A stretch of 64,000 bases of DNA from Afifella aestuarii (GCF_004023665.1 NZ_SAUF01000002.1:620001-684000); one strand, 5' to 3'. Counted from the stretch's first letter, positions 1-12,536 are shown. Notes: generated by a model not told the origin, from the sequence alone. Numbers and translations: made by a program.

Positions 1-50
1 ACATCACGACGGTCCTGAAGGAATAGCCGAAATCGCAATCGCGGCAGGCG

Positions 51-635
51 TCACGGGCGGATGAGCGCATCCACCCGGTAATGCGCCCGGGCTTTGTGCC
101 AGACAGGCACAAGCTGCCGCTCGAGATTTTTCCGCAAGAATCCGTGCGCGAGAGCCGGATGTACCGCCGCGTCCGAAAAAGGTCGCACATGGTGCACGAG
201 GACGATGCGCCCGCCGCGTGCAAGGCGGGTCGGAAGCTCCGCGGCCAGCCGGCGAAGCGCGGCGTCACTGAGATAATAGGCGACCTCCGAGGCGACGATG
301 AGGTCGAATTCGCCCCTCGGCAGATCGCGCGGCAAAACCGCCTCGCGGAAGCGGACGGAGGCGAGGTCAGCACATTCCCGTCTCGCTTCGGCAAGCGCCG
401 TTGGCGAGGCATCGAGCGCGAGAAGTCGGAGCGTGAGAGGGGCGAGCGCCCGGCTCGTCACACCGATGGCGCAGCCGAGCTCCAGCCCGCGCGCATAAGG
501 CCCGCTGCCGGCCGCAGCGACGAGATCGCGGCGCTTCATTTCTTCAAAGGAGGAGCTTCGATAGCGCCAGGGGTCGATGTCGTGGCGAAATTTCGCTTCA
601 AACCCGTCCGGATCGATTGCGGCGCGCGGCGTCAT
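51..635 (-). CDS. NodS-like SAM-dependent methyltransferase
   Basis: Class I SAM-dependent methyltransferase of 194 aa. The N-terminal stretch with FEAKF, DPW and YR(S)SSFEEMKR, followed by the glycine-rich motif I LELGCAIG near residue 51 and the acidic LLALDAS strand, resembles NodS-type N-methyltransferases. The ATG at 635 is chosen because GAGG lies just upstream; a longer frame to 728 would run deep into the preceding gene. It starts 7 nt after the acyl-CoA-dehydrogenase-like gene ends, so the two are almost certainly co-transcribed with the glycosyltransferase further upstream. The substrate is unknown; a small molecule or glycan made by the cluster is an inference. The 50 bases to the left edge are too short to call the next gene. 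Confidence 0.75.
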   Translation of the reverse strand: MTPRAAIDPDGFEAKFRHDIDPWRYRSSSFEEMKRRDLVAAAGSGPYARGLELGCAIGVTSRALAPLTLRLLALDASPTALAEARRECADLASVRFREAVLPRDLPRGEFDLIVASEVAYYLSDAALRRLAAELPTRLARGGRIVLVHHVRPFSDAAVHPALAHGFLRKNLERQLVPVWHKARAHYRVDALIRP

Positions 636-642
636 CGGGACC

Positions 643-1773
643 TCAGTCGCACCGGATGTCGTGGGGAGGTCTCCCCAGGACGAAGCGTTCTTCGGCAAGC
701 GCCTCGCCCACGGCCGTGAGCGCGCCATCGGGATTGGGCTGGCGGAGATAGGTTCTGAGGTCGCGGTCGAGCCGCTCCAGTGGATGCGGCTGCATCAGCC
801 CCGCCGCGCCCACCGCCCGTTCTGCCGTTGAGAGAACGTCCATGGCGAGCTTCTCGATGGCAAGGCGCATGGCATTGGCGGTGGCGATCGCCTGCTCCTG
901 TTCGGCTTCCGCGGGCGTCCCGAGGCAACCACGGCACCAGGCCGCCGCCGCGCGGGCGAACCAGCCGTAGCCGCCCTCGATCGCAAGCGCCATCTCGCCG
1001 AGCCGGTGCGCCTGATGAGGGTTATCCGCGCGTCCCGTCCGTATCAGGTGCGCGCGGGCGGCATCGAGAACGGCATGCGCTCCGCCGAGCTGAACGGCAG
1101 CAAAGCGGATGGCGCCGGCGGAAAACCAGGGCTGGCGCACATAATCGCCTGGCCGGCCGAGAAACCATTCCGGCGCGACCTCGACACCCGAGAAATCGAC
1201 GACATGGCTGCCGGAAGCCTTCATGCCGAGCGGCCGCCACCAGCTGCGATCGACAGGCCTCTCATCGACCGGCACGATCAGCATTTGCCGGCCTTCCGGT
1301 TCTTCCACCGTGACGATGGCGTGCGAGAGACCATCGACGCCCGAGGCGAAGTTCTTGGCGCCGACCAACGCACCGTCTTCGAGCATGAGCGGCTTGCCCG
1401 GCGCGTCCGTGTTCCAGACGCCGTAGATGCGACCGAGCCTCGCCTCTGCCTGATAATGGCTTTCTTGCGCCTTCGAGCCGAACAGCGCGATGAGCTGCAG
1501 GGCGTTCACATGGCCTTCGAAGATGCGCCCGACATTGAGATCGCCGCGCCCGACGGCGGCAAGCAGGTAGAGGAGATCCTCCATTCGCTCCGCCGACAGA
1601 AGCGGCCCGGAGAGGAGACCCGCCTCGGCGAGGATGGCGAAACCCTCCGCCGGAAACGAGCCTGCCGCGTCGTGGCGGGCCGCTTCGGCGCCGATTTTGG
1701 TTGCGAGTATGCCAAGATCGAGCGGTTCAGACTGATCGGGCGCGCGTTCAGGCCGCGAAGCTGTTTGCAGCAT
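643..1773 (-). CDS. acyl-CoA dehydrogenase-like protein
   Basis: Protein of 376 aa with the overall look of the acyl-CoA dehydrogenase fold: a helical N-terminus (AEGFAILAEAGLL), a middle beta region (KNFASGVDGLSHAIVTV, WRPLGMKASGSHVVDFSGVEV) and a helical C-terminal domain. Such flavoproteins normally oxidise acyl-CoA thioesters, but divergent members in biosynthetic clusters act on other substrates. I could not point to the usual catalytic glutamate. The start overlaps the end of the glycosyltransferase by 26 nt and the stop lies 7 nt before the methyltransferase, so it is the middle gene of a three-gene unit. Its role in that unit is unknown. Confidence 0.7.
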   Translation of the reverse strand: MLQTASRPERAPDQSEPLDLGILATKIGAEAARHDAAGSFPAEGFAILAEAGLLSGPLLSAERMEDLLYLLAAVGRGDLNVGRIFEGHVNALQLIALFGSKAQESHYQAEARLGRIYGVWNTDAPGKPLMLEDGALVGAKNFASGVDGLSHAIVTVEEPEGRQMLIVPVDERPVDRSWWRPLGMKASGSHVVDFSGVEVAPEWFLGRPGDYVRQPWFSAGAIRFAAVQLGGAHAVLDAARAHLIRTGRADNPHQAHRLGEMALAIEGGYGWFARAAAAWCRGCLGTPAEAEQEQAIATANAMRLAIEKLAMDVLSTAERAVGAAGLMQPHPLERLDRDLRTYLRQPNPDGALTAVGEALAEERFVLGRPPHDIRCD

Positions 1774-2794
1774 GGTTCAGTCGCTCCTCAAGGTAAGACA
1801 GCGCCTCTTCGACCGGCATGGTGCGCGGCGCGTCCGGCTCGTCGCCGGCCAGCCTTTCAATCAGCGCAAGAGGTGGTTCGGCCGCCGAAACCGGCAGGTT
1901 GGAAAGCGTCTGCTCCGTCAAAGCGTTCCGCCAGGTGCCGTCGGCAGCTGCGAGATCCCGCAGGCGGCGACGAAGCCGGAAGCGCGCCTCGGCACGTTCC
2001 GGCGCTTCCACAAGCAGAGGCCGGTGGGCTTCTTCCTCCTCAAGCCAGGCGGCAATGCAATCGGCCATGCCTCCCTTCGCGCGGCCTTCAAGACGCGCCG
2101 AGACGATGACTTCCACGTCCGGCGCATGCCTGAGCCGGGCGCCCTGCGCTCGGGCGCGGCTGACGAGCGCGAGGTCTTCGCGGTGGGGCACTGCTGGAAG
2201 ACCTCCGAGCGCGCGATAGAGCTCCGTCCGCAGTGCGAGACTGGCGCCCGTATGGTCCGAGTGGCGTGGCCAGGGGTCGTAGGGCAGGGGATCGATCAGG
2301 GCTGCGAGACGGTCGAGAAGCTCCTGGTAACGGGCGACGAGCCGGGCGCGCCGCATGAAGCCGGGGCCGAGCCTTCGTTCTTCCTCCTCGTCGCCGACGA
2401 GGTGGCCGGCGACGATATCGGCACCCTTGCGCAGGGCGATCAGATTGGCGAGCACCCAATCGGGGGCCGGCCTCGCGTCGGCATCGGTCGTCAGGATGAC
2501 GGTGGCACCGCTGGCTGCGGCCTCTTCCATCGCCATGCGGCGGGCAACGCCGACATGGTTGTCGCTGCCCGTGAGCGTCACTTCGATGAGCTTGAGCGCG
2601 ATGTGCGGGGCGCTCACCGCGGCCGCGCGTGCGACGGCGGTAGAGGCGTCTGTACAATTGTTGCAGACGATGACGACGGGCAGACGGTGCCCGCCGGCAA
2701 GCCAGGTCTGCCGGGCGAGAGCCCCGATCAGCTGTGGCAGGCGTTCTTCTTCATTGCGGGCGGGAACCGCCACAACCGGGTGGAACGAGGGCAA
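1748..2794 (-). CDS. family 2 glycosyltransferase
   Basis: GT-A fold glycosyltransferase of 348 aa. The N-terminus has the nucleotide-sugar binding pattern VAVPARNEEERLPQL, and the metal-binding acidic motif appears as TTDADARPAPDW around residue 105. There is no obvious signal peptide or transmembrane segment, so it is probably cytosolic or membrane-associated. It is the first gene of a tight cluster with an acyl-CoA-dehydrogenase-like gene (26-nt overlap) and a methyltransferase. That combination suggests assembly of a modified glycoconjugate or small metabolite; the product is not known. Confidence 0.8.
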   Translation of the reverse strand: MPSFHPVVAVPARNEEERLPQLIGALARQTWLAGGHRLPVVIVCNNCTDASTAVARAAAVSAPHIALKLIEVTLTGSDNHVGVARRMAMEEAAASGATVILTTDADARPAPDWVLANLIALRKGADIVAGHLVGDEEEERRLGPGFMRRARLVARYQELLDRLAALIDPLPYDPWPRHSDHTGASLALRTELYRALGGLPAVPHREDLALVSRARAQGARLRHAPDVEVIVSARLEGRAKGGMADCIAAWLEEEEAHRPLLVEAPERAEARFRLRRRLRDLAAADGTWRNALTEQTLSNLPVSAAEPPLALIERLAGDEPDAPRTMPVEEALSYLEERLNHAANSFAA

Positions 2795-2867
2795 TTTTGG
2801 GCCTCACGGAAGACACGACGCCTCCCACAACACATGAGGCCCAATTTGGTTACCGCTCGTTAGCTGG

Positions 2868-3863
2868 CTAGGCGGCGATATTGATCACAAGCCGGCCGCG
2901 CACCTTGCCGGCAAGGAGATCGGACGTTGCCTGCTCGATGTCGGAAAATGCGATTTCGCGTGTGATCGAGGTGAGCTTCTCGCGGTCGAGATCGCTCGCA
3001 ATCCGCTGCCAGGCGAGTTCGCGGATCGCTTTCGGAGCCATCACCGAATCGATGCCGAGAAGCGAGACGCCGCGCAGGATGAACGGTGCGACGGAGGCTG
3101 GGAGATCCATGCCACCGGCAAGGCCGCAGCAGGCGACGGCCCCGCCGTACTTTGTCTGGGCGAGCACATTGGCGAGCGTCACGGAGCCGACAGCATCGAC
3201 GCCGCCGACCCAGCGCTCCTTGCCGAGGGGTTTTCCGGGTTCAGAGAGTTCCTTGCGGTCGATGATCTCGGAGGCGCCGAGGCTCTTGAGGTAATCGGCT
3301 TCTTCGCTGCGTCCGGTCGAGGCGATCACGTGATAGCCGAGCTTGCCGAGAAGGGCTGTCGCAACGGAGCCGACCCCGCCGGTGGCACCGGTGACGACCA
3401 CCGGACCGCGATCCGGCGTGATCTGATGGCGTTCAAGGGCAATGACGCACAGCATCGCCGTATAGCCGGCCGTGCCGACCGACATCGCCTCTGCTGCCGA
3501 GAGCGTCTCGGGCTGGCGGACGAGCCAGTCGGCCTTCACCCGGGCCATGCCGGCATAGGCACCGTAATGCGTTTCGCCGAGGCCGAAACCGTTCAGGATC
3601 ACACGCTCGCCGGGCTTGAAGGCGCCGGTATCGCAGGAGACGACCTCGCCTGCCAGATCGATGCCCGGGATCATCGGCCAGCGCCGGATGACCGGACCCT
3701 TGCCGGTGACGGCGAGCGCATCCTTGTAGTTCACAGTCGAATGCGTGACGCGGACGAGCGTGTCGCCTTCCATGAGGTCGTCGGTCGTCAGATCGACATG
3801 CGATAGAGACTGCTTCTTGTCTTCGTCCCGATCGATCAGGATGGCTTTGAAGGTTTCGGCCAT
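2868..3863 (-). CDS. YhdH/AcuI-type quinone oxidoreductase
   Basis: Zinc-free medium-chain dehydrogenase/reductase of 331 aa. It matches the YhdH/YhfP/AcuI branch: N-terminal HSTVNYKDALAVTGKGPV, PGIDLAGEV, then the NADPH-binding GATGGVGSVATALL near residue 153. Enzymes of this branch reduce acrylyl-CoA to propionyl-CoA with NADPH, for example in 3-hydroxypropionate or DMSP metabolism; the exact substrate here is inferred. The ATG at 3863 is preceded by GGGAG at good distance. It appears monocistronic. Confidence 0.85.
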   Translation of the reverse strand: MAETFKAILIDRDEDKKQSLSHVDLTTDDLMEGDTLVRVTHSTVNYKDALAVTGKGPVIRRWPMIPGIDLAGEVVSCDTGAFKPGERVILNGFGLGETHYGAYAGMARVKADWLVRQPETLSAAEAMSVGTAGYTAMLCVIALERHQITPDRGPVVVTGATGGVGSVATALLGKLGYHVIASTGRSEEADYLKSLGASEIIDRKELSEPGKPLGKERWVGGVDAVGSVTLANVLAQTKYGGAVACCGLAGGMDLPASVAPFILRGVSLLGIDSVMAPKAIRELAWQRIASDLDREKLTSITREIAFSDIEQATSDLLAGKVRGRLVINIAA

Positions 3864-3962
3864 TGGGGGATCTCCCTGTTGTCGCGGTCACGTTGCGCAG
3901 ATGAGGCCGCCGCGCAAGGGGACAAGAGGGAGGCAGGTTTTCGCTGTCCGATCAGCTTGCCG

Positions 3963-4741
3963 TCACGAGGCAAAACGCGGCTCGGCCGCCTGCTCGCGGA
4001 TCGGCCAGTGCACGACGGCCGCAAACAGGCCGAGCGCCACGCCGAGCCACCAGACTTCGTCGTAGGAGCCGGTCTTGTCATAGAGATAGCCTCCGAGCCA
4101 GACGCCGAGGAAGGAGCCGATCTGGTGGGAGAGGAAGACGATCCCGCCCAACAGGCCGAGATGGCGCGTGCCGAACATGATGGCGACGAGCGCATTGGTG
4201 GGCGGCACCGTCGACAGCCACAAGAGTCCGATCACCACGGAGAAGATCACCACCGAAGCGGGGCTGGGCGGCGCCAAGAGGAAGATCGTTATGGCGAGTG
4301 AGCGCGCGAGATAGATCAGCGCGAGGAAGATCGGTTTCGAGTGCCGCTCGCCGATGGCGCCCGAGGCGATCGAGCCGATGATGTTGAAGAAGCCGATCAG
4401 GCTGATCGCGATCACCGCCCAGCGCGGCGACAGGCCGAGATCGGCGATATAGGCCGGAAAATGCGCGGTGATGAAGGCGACCTGGAAGCCGCAGACGAAG
4501 AAGCCACAGAACAGAAGCACGAAGCTGCGGTGGCGGAGCGCCTGGGTGAGGGCTTCGGCGACGCTCTGCTCGGTCTCTCCCGGCTTGAGCTGATGGCGCG
4601 GCTGGCCGCGCAGGGGGATCGCGGCCCGAAGGTGAGAAGCGCCACCGCGCAACCGCCTACGATGATCGCCCATGGCAGGGCGGCATGTCCGGTGCCGGAC
4701 ACCAGATTGCCTGAGCCGGCAGATTGACCGCGCATCGTCAT
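3963..4741 (-). pseudogene. broken MFS transporter (5' part lost, frameshifted)
   Basis: The C-terminal half of a monocarboxylate-type MFS permease is well preserved: RSFVLLFCGFFVCGFQVAFI, GLLWLSTVPPTNALV, FLSHQIGSFLGVWLGGYLYDKTGSYD. Upstream the homologous reading continues in another frame (LPWAIIVGGCAVALLTF), then resumes as AAIPLRGQ after a single-frame slip near 4613-4630, close to a run of five G. Before that only about 15 residues remain, so roughly the first six transmembrane helices are missing; the space is occupied by the upstream region of the divergent gene at 4844. I read this as a dead gene, although the frameshift alone could be a sequencing error. Confidence 0.7.
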
Positions 4742-4843
4742 GAGGCCTATCCCGCAAAGAAAGCGAGGATAACCTGAGACTTTCCGAGGCGGAAAACGAA
4801 AAGACCTTATCTTGCTTTTGAGAGATTCTGAATTGGAGCTGGG

Positions 4844-5617
4844 ATGAACAAAGAGGATATCGCCAAGTCGCTGGCTGCGGCGCGGGTGTCGGGAGAATAT
4901 GCAGCCGTTGATATTACGGCCATCGATCAGGCCGAGGCTGCGGAAGATATCCTGGCTGCCGCCGGTGTGTTCTATGGCGGGCGCCGGATCGGCTACAAGG
5001 TCGGGTCGACGAGCGAGGCGGCGCAGAAGGCGACCGGTGCGCCAGGCCCGTGGTTTGCGCCCATGGTCGAGAGCGATCTCAGCCGCGACGGCACCACGCT
5101 CGTTTGGAAGAAGCACTACCGCGGCGTCGAATGCGAATTCGCCTTCCGCATCGGCGAGACCTATCCGGTGTTTGATACCAAGCCCAATCCGGCGAGCCTG
5201 CGTCAGGCGGTTGCGGCCTGTCATCTCGCTCTGGAAGTTGCGGGCCGCCGCACCGAAGGCGAAGGCCTGACGCGCTATCCGGCGGTTCTTGCCGATTTCG
5301 GCGCCCATTGTGCCTTCGTGTTGGGTCCGCAGGTCAAGGACTGGGAAAACCACGATCTCGCCGAGGTGGCCGTCTCGGGGCTTCGCGACGGCGTCGTCAC
5401 GAACAAAGGCTCGGGAGCGGCCGTCATGGGTGGGCCGCTCAATTCGCTTCTCTGGCTGACCGAAAGGCTCGCTGAGCGGGGTCTGCAGCTTCAGGAAGGG
5501 GATTGGGTGCTGACCGGAACGACCATGGGCATCGTGGTGCCGGAACCCGGCTCCACGGTGACCGGCGATTTCGGTGAACTCGGCAAAGTGAGCGTCAATT
5601 TCGCCCGCGAGAGCTGA
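4844..5617 (+). CDS. 2-keto-4-pentenoate hydratase/FAA hydrolase family protein
   Basis: Protein of 257 aa matching the MhpD/HpaH hydratase branch of the fumarylacetoacetate hydrolase superfamily. Visible features are the metal-binding glutamates in VECEFAFRIG (about residue 105), the SGAAVMGGPLNSLLWL helix and the GDWVLTGT strand near the C-terminus. Enzymes of this branch hydrate 2-hydroxypenta-2,4-dienoates in meta-cleavage pathways, but no other catabolic genes are adjacent, so the substrate is open. The ATG at 4844 has GGAG upstream. It is divergent from the broken MFS gene and looks monocistronic. Confidence 0.8.
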   Translation: MNKEDIAKSLAAARVSGEYAAVDITAIDQAEAAEDILAAAGVFYGGRRIGYKVGSTSEAAQKATGAPGPWFAPMVESDLSRDGTTLVWKKHYRGVECEFAFRIGETYPVFDTKPNPASLRQAVAACHLALEVAGRRTEGEGLTRYPAVLADFGAHCAFVLGPQVKDWENHDLAEVAVSGLRDGVVTNKGSGAAVMGGPLNSLLWLTERLAERGLQLQEGDWVLTGTTMGIVVPEPGSTVTGDFGELGKVSVNFARES

Positions 5618-5768
5618 GCGGAAGAACGCGCACGCAAAGAGCCTTTTAGAATCGGGGCTGGCTCTGTCGTCTGTCGGCAGAGCTGCCCAAACGGCTCCCA
5701 GAAATCGGGCTCTTAAAAAAATCGGTGGGGCCGGAACGAAGCCGGCGGCACGACGTTGATAGGTTGGA

Positions 5769-6977
5769 TCAGCTCCAGCCGCCGCCATAGGTTCGATAGA
5801 AGATGTGGCGGCCGATGCGGTCGGTGCGCTTCATGCTGCTCGCCCACCGGGGCCGGACATAGGTGGCATGGTAGTGGGTGGAATCGCCCACTTCCTCAAG
5901 CCAGGCTTTTCCCTCGGTCACGTCGAGCGCGACCTGTTTGGCGCGCTCATAGGCCGAGGGCGATCGGATTCGGTCGCGAATCCCGTCGCAGGCAAATGAG
6001 AATTGGCAGCGATTGCGCCAGTTCTTGTTCTGATAGACGACGCCACAGATCGTGTTCGGATAGGCGGGGTTCTTCACCCGATTGAGAATCACCTGAGCGA
6101 CGGCGATCTGGCCGAGCTTGCTCTCACCGCGGGCCTCGAAATAGACGCCGCGCGACAGGCAGGCCTGTTCTTTTTCGCTTTTGACGCTCTCAGGTAGCGT
6201 GTTGAGCATCCACGCATGCTCAGGCTTGGTGCGATGGCGACCGCGCATCCAATCCCAAAGAGAGGGCGTCTCCTCCGGTTTCACGCGTGGCGTGCCGAGA
6301 TCGCCAAGCTGGCCCGTCGCAGGGGCCGAGCCGATGACGGCGTCGAACGGTGCATCGAGACCGTCGCCGGTGGGAGCATAAGCCACGAGCGCTGCGTCAG
6401 CGGGGATGCTGTCCCTGCGCGCGAGCATGATGCCGTTGTCCTGCGTGGTCGTCTCGTGCTTCTGCATGAAATGGGAGTAGGCGACCATCAGTCCCGCCAT
6501 ATCCTGATCGGACGCATTGGCGAACGCGACCTTCGGCAGATCCTGGCCGTCGCGCGAAGAGAAGATGTCGTCCATGTTCCAAAGCTGGCCGGCGGCCGGC
6601 AGCTTGTCGGATTTGCGCGCAACCGGCGAGCGCGTCATCAAGAGATCGCCCTTGCGGTCGCGATTGACGGTTTCGGTGGTGAGCGGCCCTTCCGGGCTCG
6701 GAACGGCGACTTCCGCACCCTTTCCGAGCGCCGGCACGGGGATGGTGCGGGCGTCGCCCATGCCTGATCCCGGAGTGAGGGATGCGTTCTGGATATTGCC
6801 GACGGACATCGCCTCAAGACGGGTCTGCCAGCGCTGGTCGGGCAGATCGCCCGAAATCATGGCCGCAGCATCCTGATAGGCGATTGGCGACGTCGCGGCG
6901 ACCAGGGCGCCCAGACCGAGCAGTCCCGCTGTCGATGCGGAACGCCAAGTCCTTCGTACGCCGCGCCATACTGCCAT
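5769..6977 (-). CDS. SleB-family cell wall hydrolase
   Basis: Protein of 402 aa with a SleB-type hydrolase domain in the last 130 residues: CLSRGVYFEARGES (catalytic glutamate expected here), AQVILNRVKNPAYPNTICGVVYQ, CQFSFACDG and HYHATYVRPRW. The N-terminus carries a membrane segment at about residues 14-35, followed by a long low-complexity region. It is therefore probably anchored in the inner membrane with the enzyme in the periplasm, where it would cleave peptidoglycan glycan strands. The ATG at 6977 has AGAGG upstream. A second, shorter SleB-type gene lies at 55386-56117. Confidence 0.85.
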   Translation of the reverse strand: MAVWRGVRRTWRSASTAGLLGLGALVAATSPIAYQDAAAMISGDLPDQRWQTRLEAMSVGNIQNASLTPGSGMGDARTIPVPALGKGAEVAVPSPEGPLTTETVNRDRKGDLLMTRSPVARKSDKLPAAGQLWNMDDIFSSRDGQDLPKVAFANASDQDMAGLMVAYSHFMQKHETTTQDNGIMLARRDSIPADAALVAYAPTGDGLDAPFDAVIGSAPATGQLGDLGTPRVKPEETPSLWDWMRGRHRTKPEHAWMLNTLPESVKSEKEQACLSRGVYFEARGESKLGQIAVAQVILNRVKNPAYPNTICGVVYQNKNWRNRCQFSFACDGIRDRIRSPSAYERAKQVALDVTEGKAWLEEVGDSTHYHATYVRPRWASSMKRTDRIGRHIFYRTYGGGWS

Positions 6978-7179
6978 GAAGAAACCTCTTTGTCGGGCAC
7001 AAGCGTTTTCGCCGCGCGAATCGCTCGCGTTCCGCTCTCGCCCTCACGAACGAGAAAAACAAATCGCGGTTTACAACCGGTTAATCGGGTCGCTCCACTT
7101 GGCGTCCGACCCGTCTGCCCGACGATCCCCCCTTTGCCCAGAGGTCCATCCGACCAGGGCTGCCGTATCGCGGCGGAAT

Positions 7180-7208
7180 GGGGCAAGAAGTTGACAATTC
7201 CTTGCCCC
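7180..7208 (-). terminator. hairpin after ppdK
   Basis: GGGGCAAG at 7180-7187 pairs with CTTGCCCC at 7201-7208 across a 13-nt loop, just downstream of the ppdK stop codon. There is no U-run after the stem on the ppdK transcript, so a classical intrinsic terminator is doubtful. It may be a 3'-end stabiliser or Rho-associated hairpin. Confidence 0.35.
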
Positions 7209-7231
7209 AGCCTTGCATGCGGAAAGAAGAT

Positions 7232-9901
<2,670 letters not shown>

Positions 9902-10068
9902 CGTGCCTCCGGAAACCTGGTCGATTTACACGTTGTCCCACACCGGCTGTAAAACGTTCAGCCGGTCCGCACAACGCAGGCTTCAGGGCATCTGTTGCGC
10001 AAAGAACGCTTCATTCCCTTAGGGAAGTAGCCCCGCCAAACGACGATTTCTTCAGGCCAACAAGTGCT

Positions 10069-10923
10069 TTAGAGCGCAATATCGAGGCCAAGATCCAGTA
10101 TCGGAGCCGAATGCGTTATAAAACCGGTGGAGATATAGTCGACGCCGGTTTCCGCGATCGCCCCAACCGTGGCGAGCGTGATGCCGCCGGAGGCTTCCAA
10201 GGTGGCGCGACCGCGCGTTATCGCCACTGCTTCGCGAAGTGTCGGCGGACCCATATTGTCGAGGAGGATGACGTCGGGCCCTTCTTCCAGGGCCTCTTCA
10301 AGCTGTTCGAGCGTGTCGACCTCGACCTCGATCCGGACCAGATGTCCGGCGAATTCCTGAGCGCTGCGAATGGCTTCTCTGACCCCTCCAGCAACTGCGA
10401 TGTGGTTGTCCTTGATGAGGATTGCGTCGTCGAGACCGTAGCGGTGGTTTGAGCCGCCGCCGCAGCGAACCGCGTATTTCTGGAAAGACCGCAGGCCCGG
10501 ATGGGTTTTGCGGGTGCAGGTGATCCGTGCCTTGGTGTGGGCGATGGCGGCTGCAAATTCGGCGGTCGCGGTCGCAACGCCAGAGAGGTGGCAGAGGAAA
10601 TTGAGCGCCGTGCGCTCGGAAGAGAGGAGCGCGCGGGCATCCGCCGAGATCTCTGCGATGACGGCACCGGCTTCAAGCCTGTCGCCGTCGGCCGCACGCG
10701 GCCGAAACTCTGCATCCGGGTCCATCAAAAGGACGGCCTTGCGGGCAAGCGCGAGGCCGGCGAGCGTGCCGGCGGCCCGCGCCCCGATGGTGGCCGTCGC
10801 CCGGCGGCCGGTGGGAATCGTTGCCTGCGACGTAATGTCACCCGCGCGCCCGAGATCTTCTTCAAGCGCCGCACGCACGGCTTTCTCGACGATCAGGTCC
10901 GGCAGCTCAGGCGAGGTTGGCAT
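10069..10923 (-). CDS. nadC: nicotinate-nucleotide pyrophosphorylase (carboxylating)
   Basis: Converts quinolinate and PRPP into nicotinate mononucleotide, the third de novo NAD step. The 284-aa protein shows the QPRTase signature: [10 protein letters not shown], the PRPP/quinolinate-binding [29 protein letters not shown], and a C-terminal LEASGGI and [10 protein letters not shown]. The ATG at 10923 is chosen because AGGAGA precedes it; it overlaps the end of nadB by 17 nt, indicating translational coupling. It is the last gene of nadA-GNAT-nadB-nadC. Confidence 0.96.
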   Translation of the reverse strand: MPTSPELPDLIVEKAVRAALEEDLGRAGDITSQATIPTGRRATATIGARAAGTLAGLALARKAVLLMDPDAEFRPRAADGDRLEAGAVIAEISADARALLSSERTALNFLCHLSGVATATAEFAAAIAHTKARITCTRKTHPGLRSFQKYAVRCGGGSNHRYGLDDAILIKDNHIAVAGGVREAIRSAQEFAGHLVRIEVEVDTLEQLEEALEEGPDVILLDNMGPPTLREAVAITRGRATLEASGGITLATVGAIAETGVDYISTGFITHSAPILDLGLDIAL

Positions 10924-12535
10924 GACGGGATGTCTCCTGGAAAGCGGCGATGGCGCCCTTGGCGATCGCATCGGCCTTGGCGAGCGTGAGAAAGCGCCGA
11001 TGCGCCTCTTCGGGTTGCGGATGCGGAAAGTCGGAGCGGAAATGCGCGCCGCGGCTCTCCTCGCGGCGAAGGGCGGCCACGGCGATGAGTTTGGCGGCGG
11101 TCAATGAGTTGAGGAGACTCGGCTGCCGGGCGGTCGCCCGGATCGCGTCCATTTCGGCGAGTGCGGCTTCAAGTCCCTGGCGGCTGCGCACCACGCCGAC
11201 CGCGGCATCCATGAGCCGGCGCAACCGTTCAAGCAGCGCGTCTTCGTTCGGAAGCCCGGCGGCCGTATCGGCCGTCGATTCATCCGACCAGCGCACCATA
11301 CGGTGATTGGGCAAAAGCCCCTGCACGTCTTCGGCGATGCGGGCGGCAAAGACGACGGCTTCCAAAAGCGAGTTGGAGGCGAGCCGGTTGGCGCCGTGCG
11401 CGCCGGTTGAGGAGACCTCGCCACAGGCCCACAAACCATCAAGGGAGCTGCGGCCGAGCCCGTCCACATGGATGCCGCCCATATGGTAGTGGGCGGCCGG
11501 CGCGATCGGGATCGGCGTCACGCGTGGATCGATCCCCGCCTCCATGCAGGCGGCAAAGACGGTCGGGAAGCGTTCGGGAAATTCCGCTCCCACGGCCTCG
11601 CGGCAATCGAGGAAGGCGCCCCGGCCGGAATGGCGCGCCTGATGCACACCACGGGCCACGATATCGCGCGGCGCAAGCTCGCCCGCCTCGTGGATATCGA
11701 ACATGAAGCGATGACCGTTGCGGTCGACGATGGCCGCACCTTCGCCGCGAAGCGCTTCCGTGGCGAGCGGGGCCGGATCGCGACCGACATCGACGGCGGT
11801 CGGGTGGAACTGCACGAATTCCGCATCCGCCACGAGCGCGCCTGCGCGCGCGGCCATGCCGAGGCCTTCGCCGCGCGCCTCCTGGGGGTTGGTGGTGACG
11901 GAGTAGAGATGGCCGATGCCGCCGGAGGCGAGCACGATGGCACGCGTCGGCAACAGCATGCGCGCCGAAAGCCCTCCGCGCCGGTCGCGGGCAATGAGCC
12001 CGGTGACGTAGGAGCCTTCCGCCTTCAGGCTTTCGGCGACGAAACCTTCCAGGACGCGGATCGAGGAGGTCTCGCGCACCGCTCTGATGAGCGCCTGCAT
12101 GATGGCGGCGCCGGCGCTGTCGCCGCCGACCCTGACCACCCGGCGATGCGAATGCGCGGCCTCGCGGGAGAGCGTGAGTTTGCCCTCGAGGTCGCGGTCG
12201 AAGGGCACACCATAAGACAGAAGGTCGTGGATGCGGGCGGCCGCCTCTTCCGCCATGCCGCGGGCGATGGCGCCCTCGACGAGGCCGGCACCGGCCGCGA
12301 TCGTGTCCGCCACGTGGTTTTCGACCGTGTCGCCCGGGTCCATGGCGGCTGCGATGCCGCCCTGCGCCCAGCCGGAGGACGAGCCTTCACCGATCGGGGC
12401 GGCCGTGATGATGGTGACGGGCCGCGGCGCGAGTTTCAGGGCGCAGAAAAGACCGGCGAGGCCGCCGCCGACGATGACGACGTCGTCGATGCCGGCCCAG
12501 GATTGCGGCGGGAAGGGGTGCGGGGAAAGGCTCAC
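10907..12535 (-). CDS. nadB: L-aspartate oxidase
   Basis: FAD enzyme oxidising L-aspartate to iminoaspartate, which NadA condenses with dihydroxyacetone phosphate. The FAD-binding [18 protein letters not shown] lies near the N-terminus, followed by [14 protein letters not shown] and the capping-domain [13 protein letters not shown], all typical of the family. Start choice: the GTG at 12535 sits 1 nt after the GNAT stop codon and gives 542 aa. A longer frame reaching an ATG at 12604 would overlap the GNAT gene by about 68 nt. No strong Shine-Dalgarno is visible before the GTG, so the start is somewhat uncertain; the gene is not. Confidence 0.93.
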   Translation of the reverse strand: MSLSPHPFPPQSWAGIDDVVIVGGGLAGLFCALKLAPRPVTIITAAPIGEGSSSGWAQGGIAAAMDPGDTVENHVADTIAAGAGLVEGAIARGMAEEAAARIHDLLSYGVPFDRDLEGKLTLSREAAHSHRRVVRVGGDSAGAAIMQALIRAVRETSSIRVLEGFVAESLKAEGSYVTGLIARDRRGGLSARMLLPTRAIVLASGGIGHLYSVTTNPQEARGEGLGMAARAGALVADAEFVQFHPTAVDVGRDPAPLATEALRGEGAAIVDRNGHRFMFDIHEAGELAPRDIVARGVHQARHSGRGAFLDCREAVGAEFPERFPTVFAACMEAGIDPRVTPIPIAPAAHYHMGGIHVDGLGRSSLDGLWACGEVSSTGAHGANRLASNSLLEAVVFAARIAEDVQGLLPNHRMVRWSDESTADTAAGLPNEDALLERLRRLMDAAVGVVRSRQGLEAALAEMDAIRATARQPSLLNSLTAAKLIAVAALRREESRGAHFRSDFPHPQPEEAHRRFLTLAKADAIAKGAIAAFQETSRHANLA

Positions 12536-12536
12536 C

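Noticed and set aside
1-50. Possible start of the next leftward gene (ATG at position 4 on the minus strand)
   Set aside because: Only one codon is inside the window, so no product can be supported.
5637-5716. Possible hairpin AAGAGCC...GGGCTCTT after the hydratase gene
   Set aside because: The arms are about 65 nt apart and the following run is A rather than T on the plus strand, so it is not a convincing terminator.
4412-5788. 458-aa open frame on the minus strand
   Set aside because: Most of it is antisense to the hydratase gene at 4844-5617. Only its short segment near 4625-4745 has meaning, as the out-of-frame end of the broken MFS gene.
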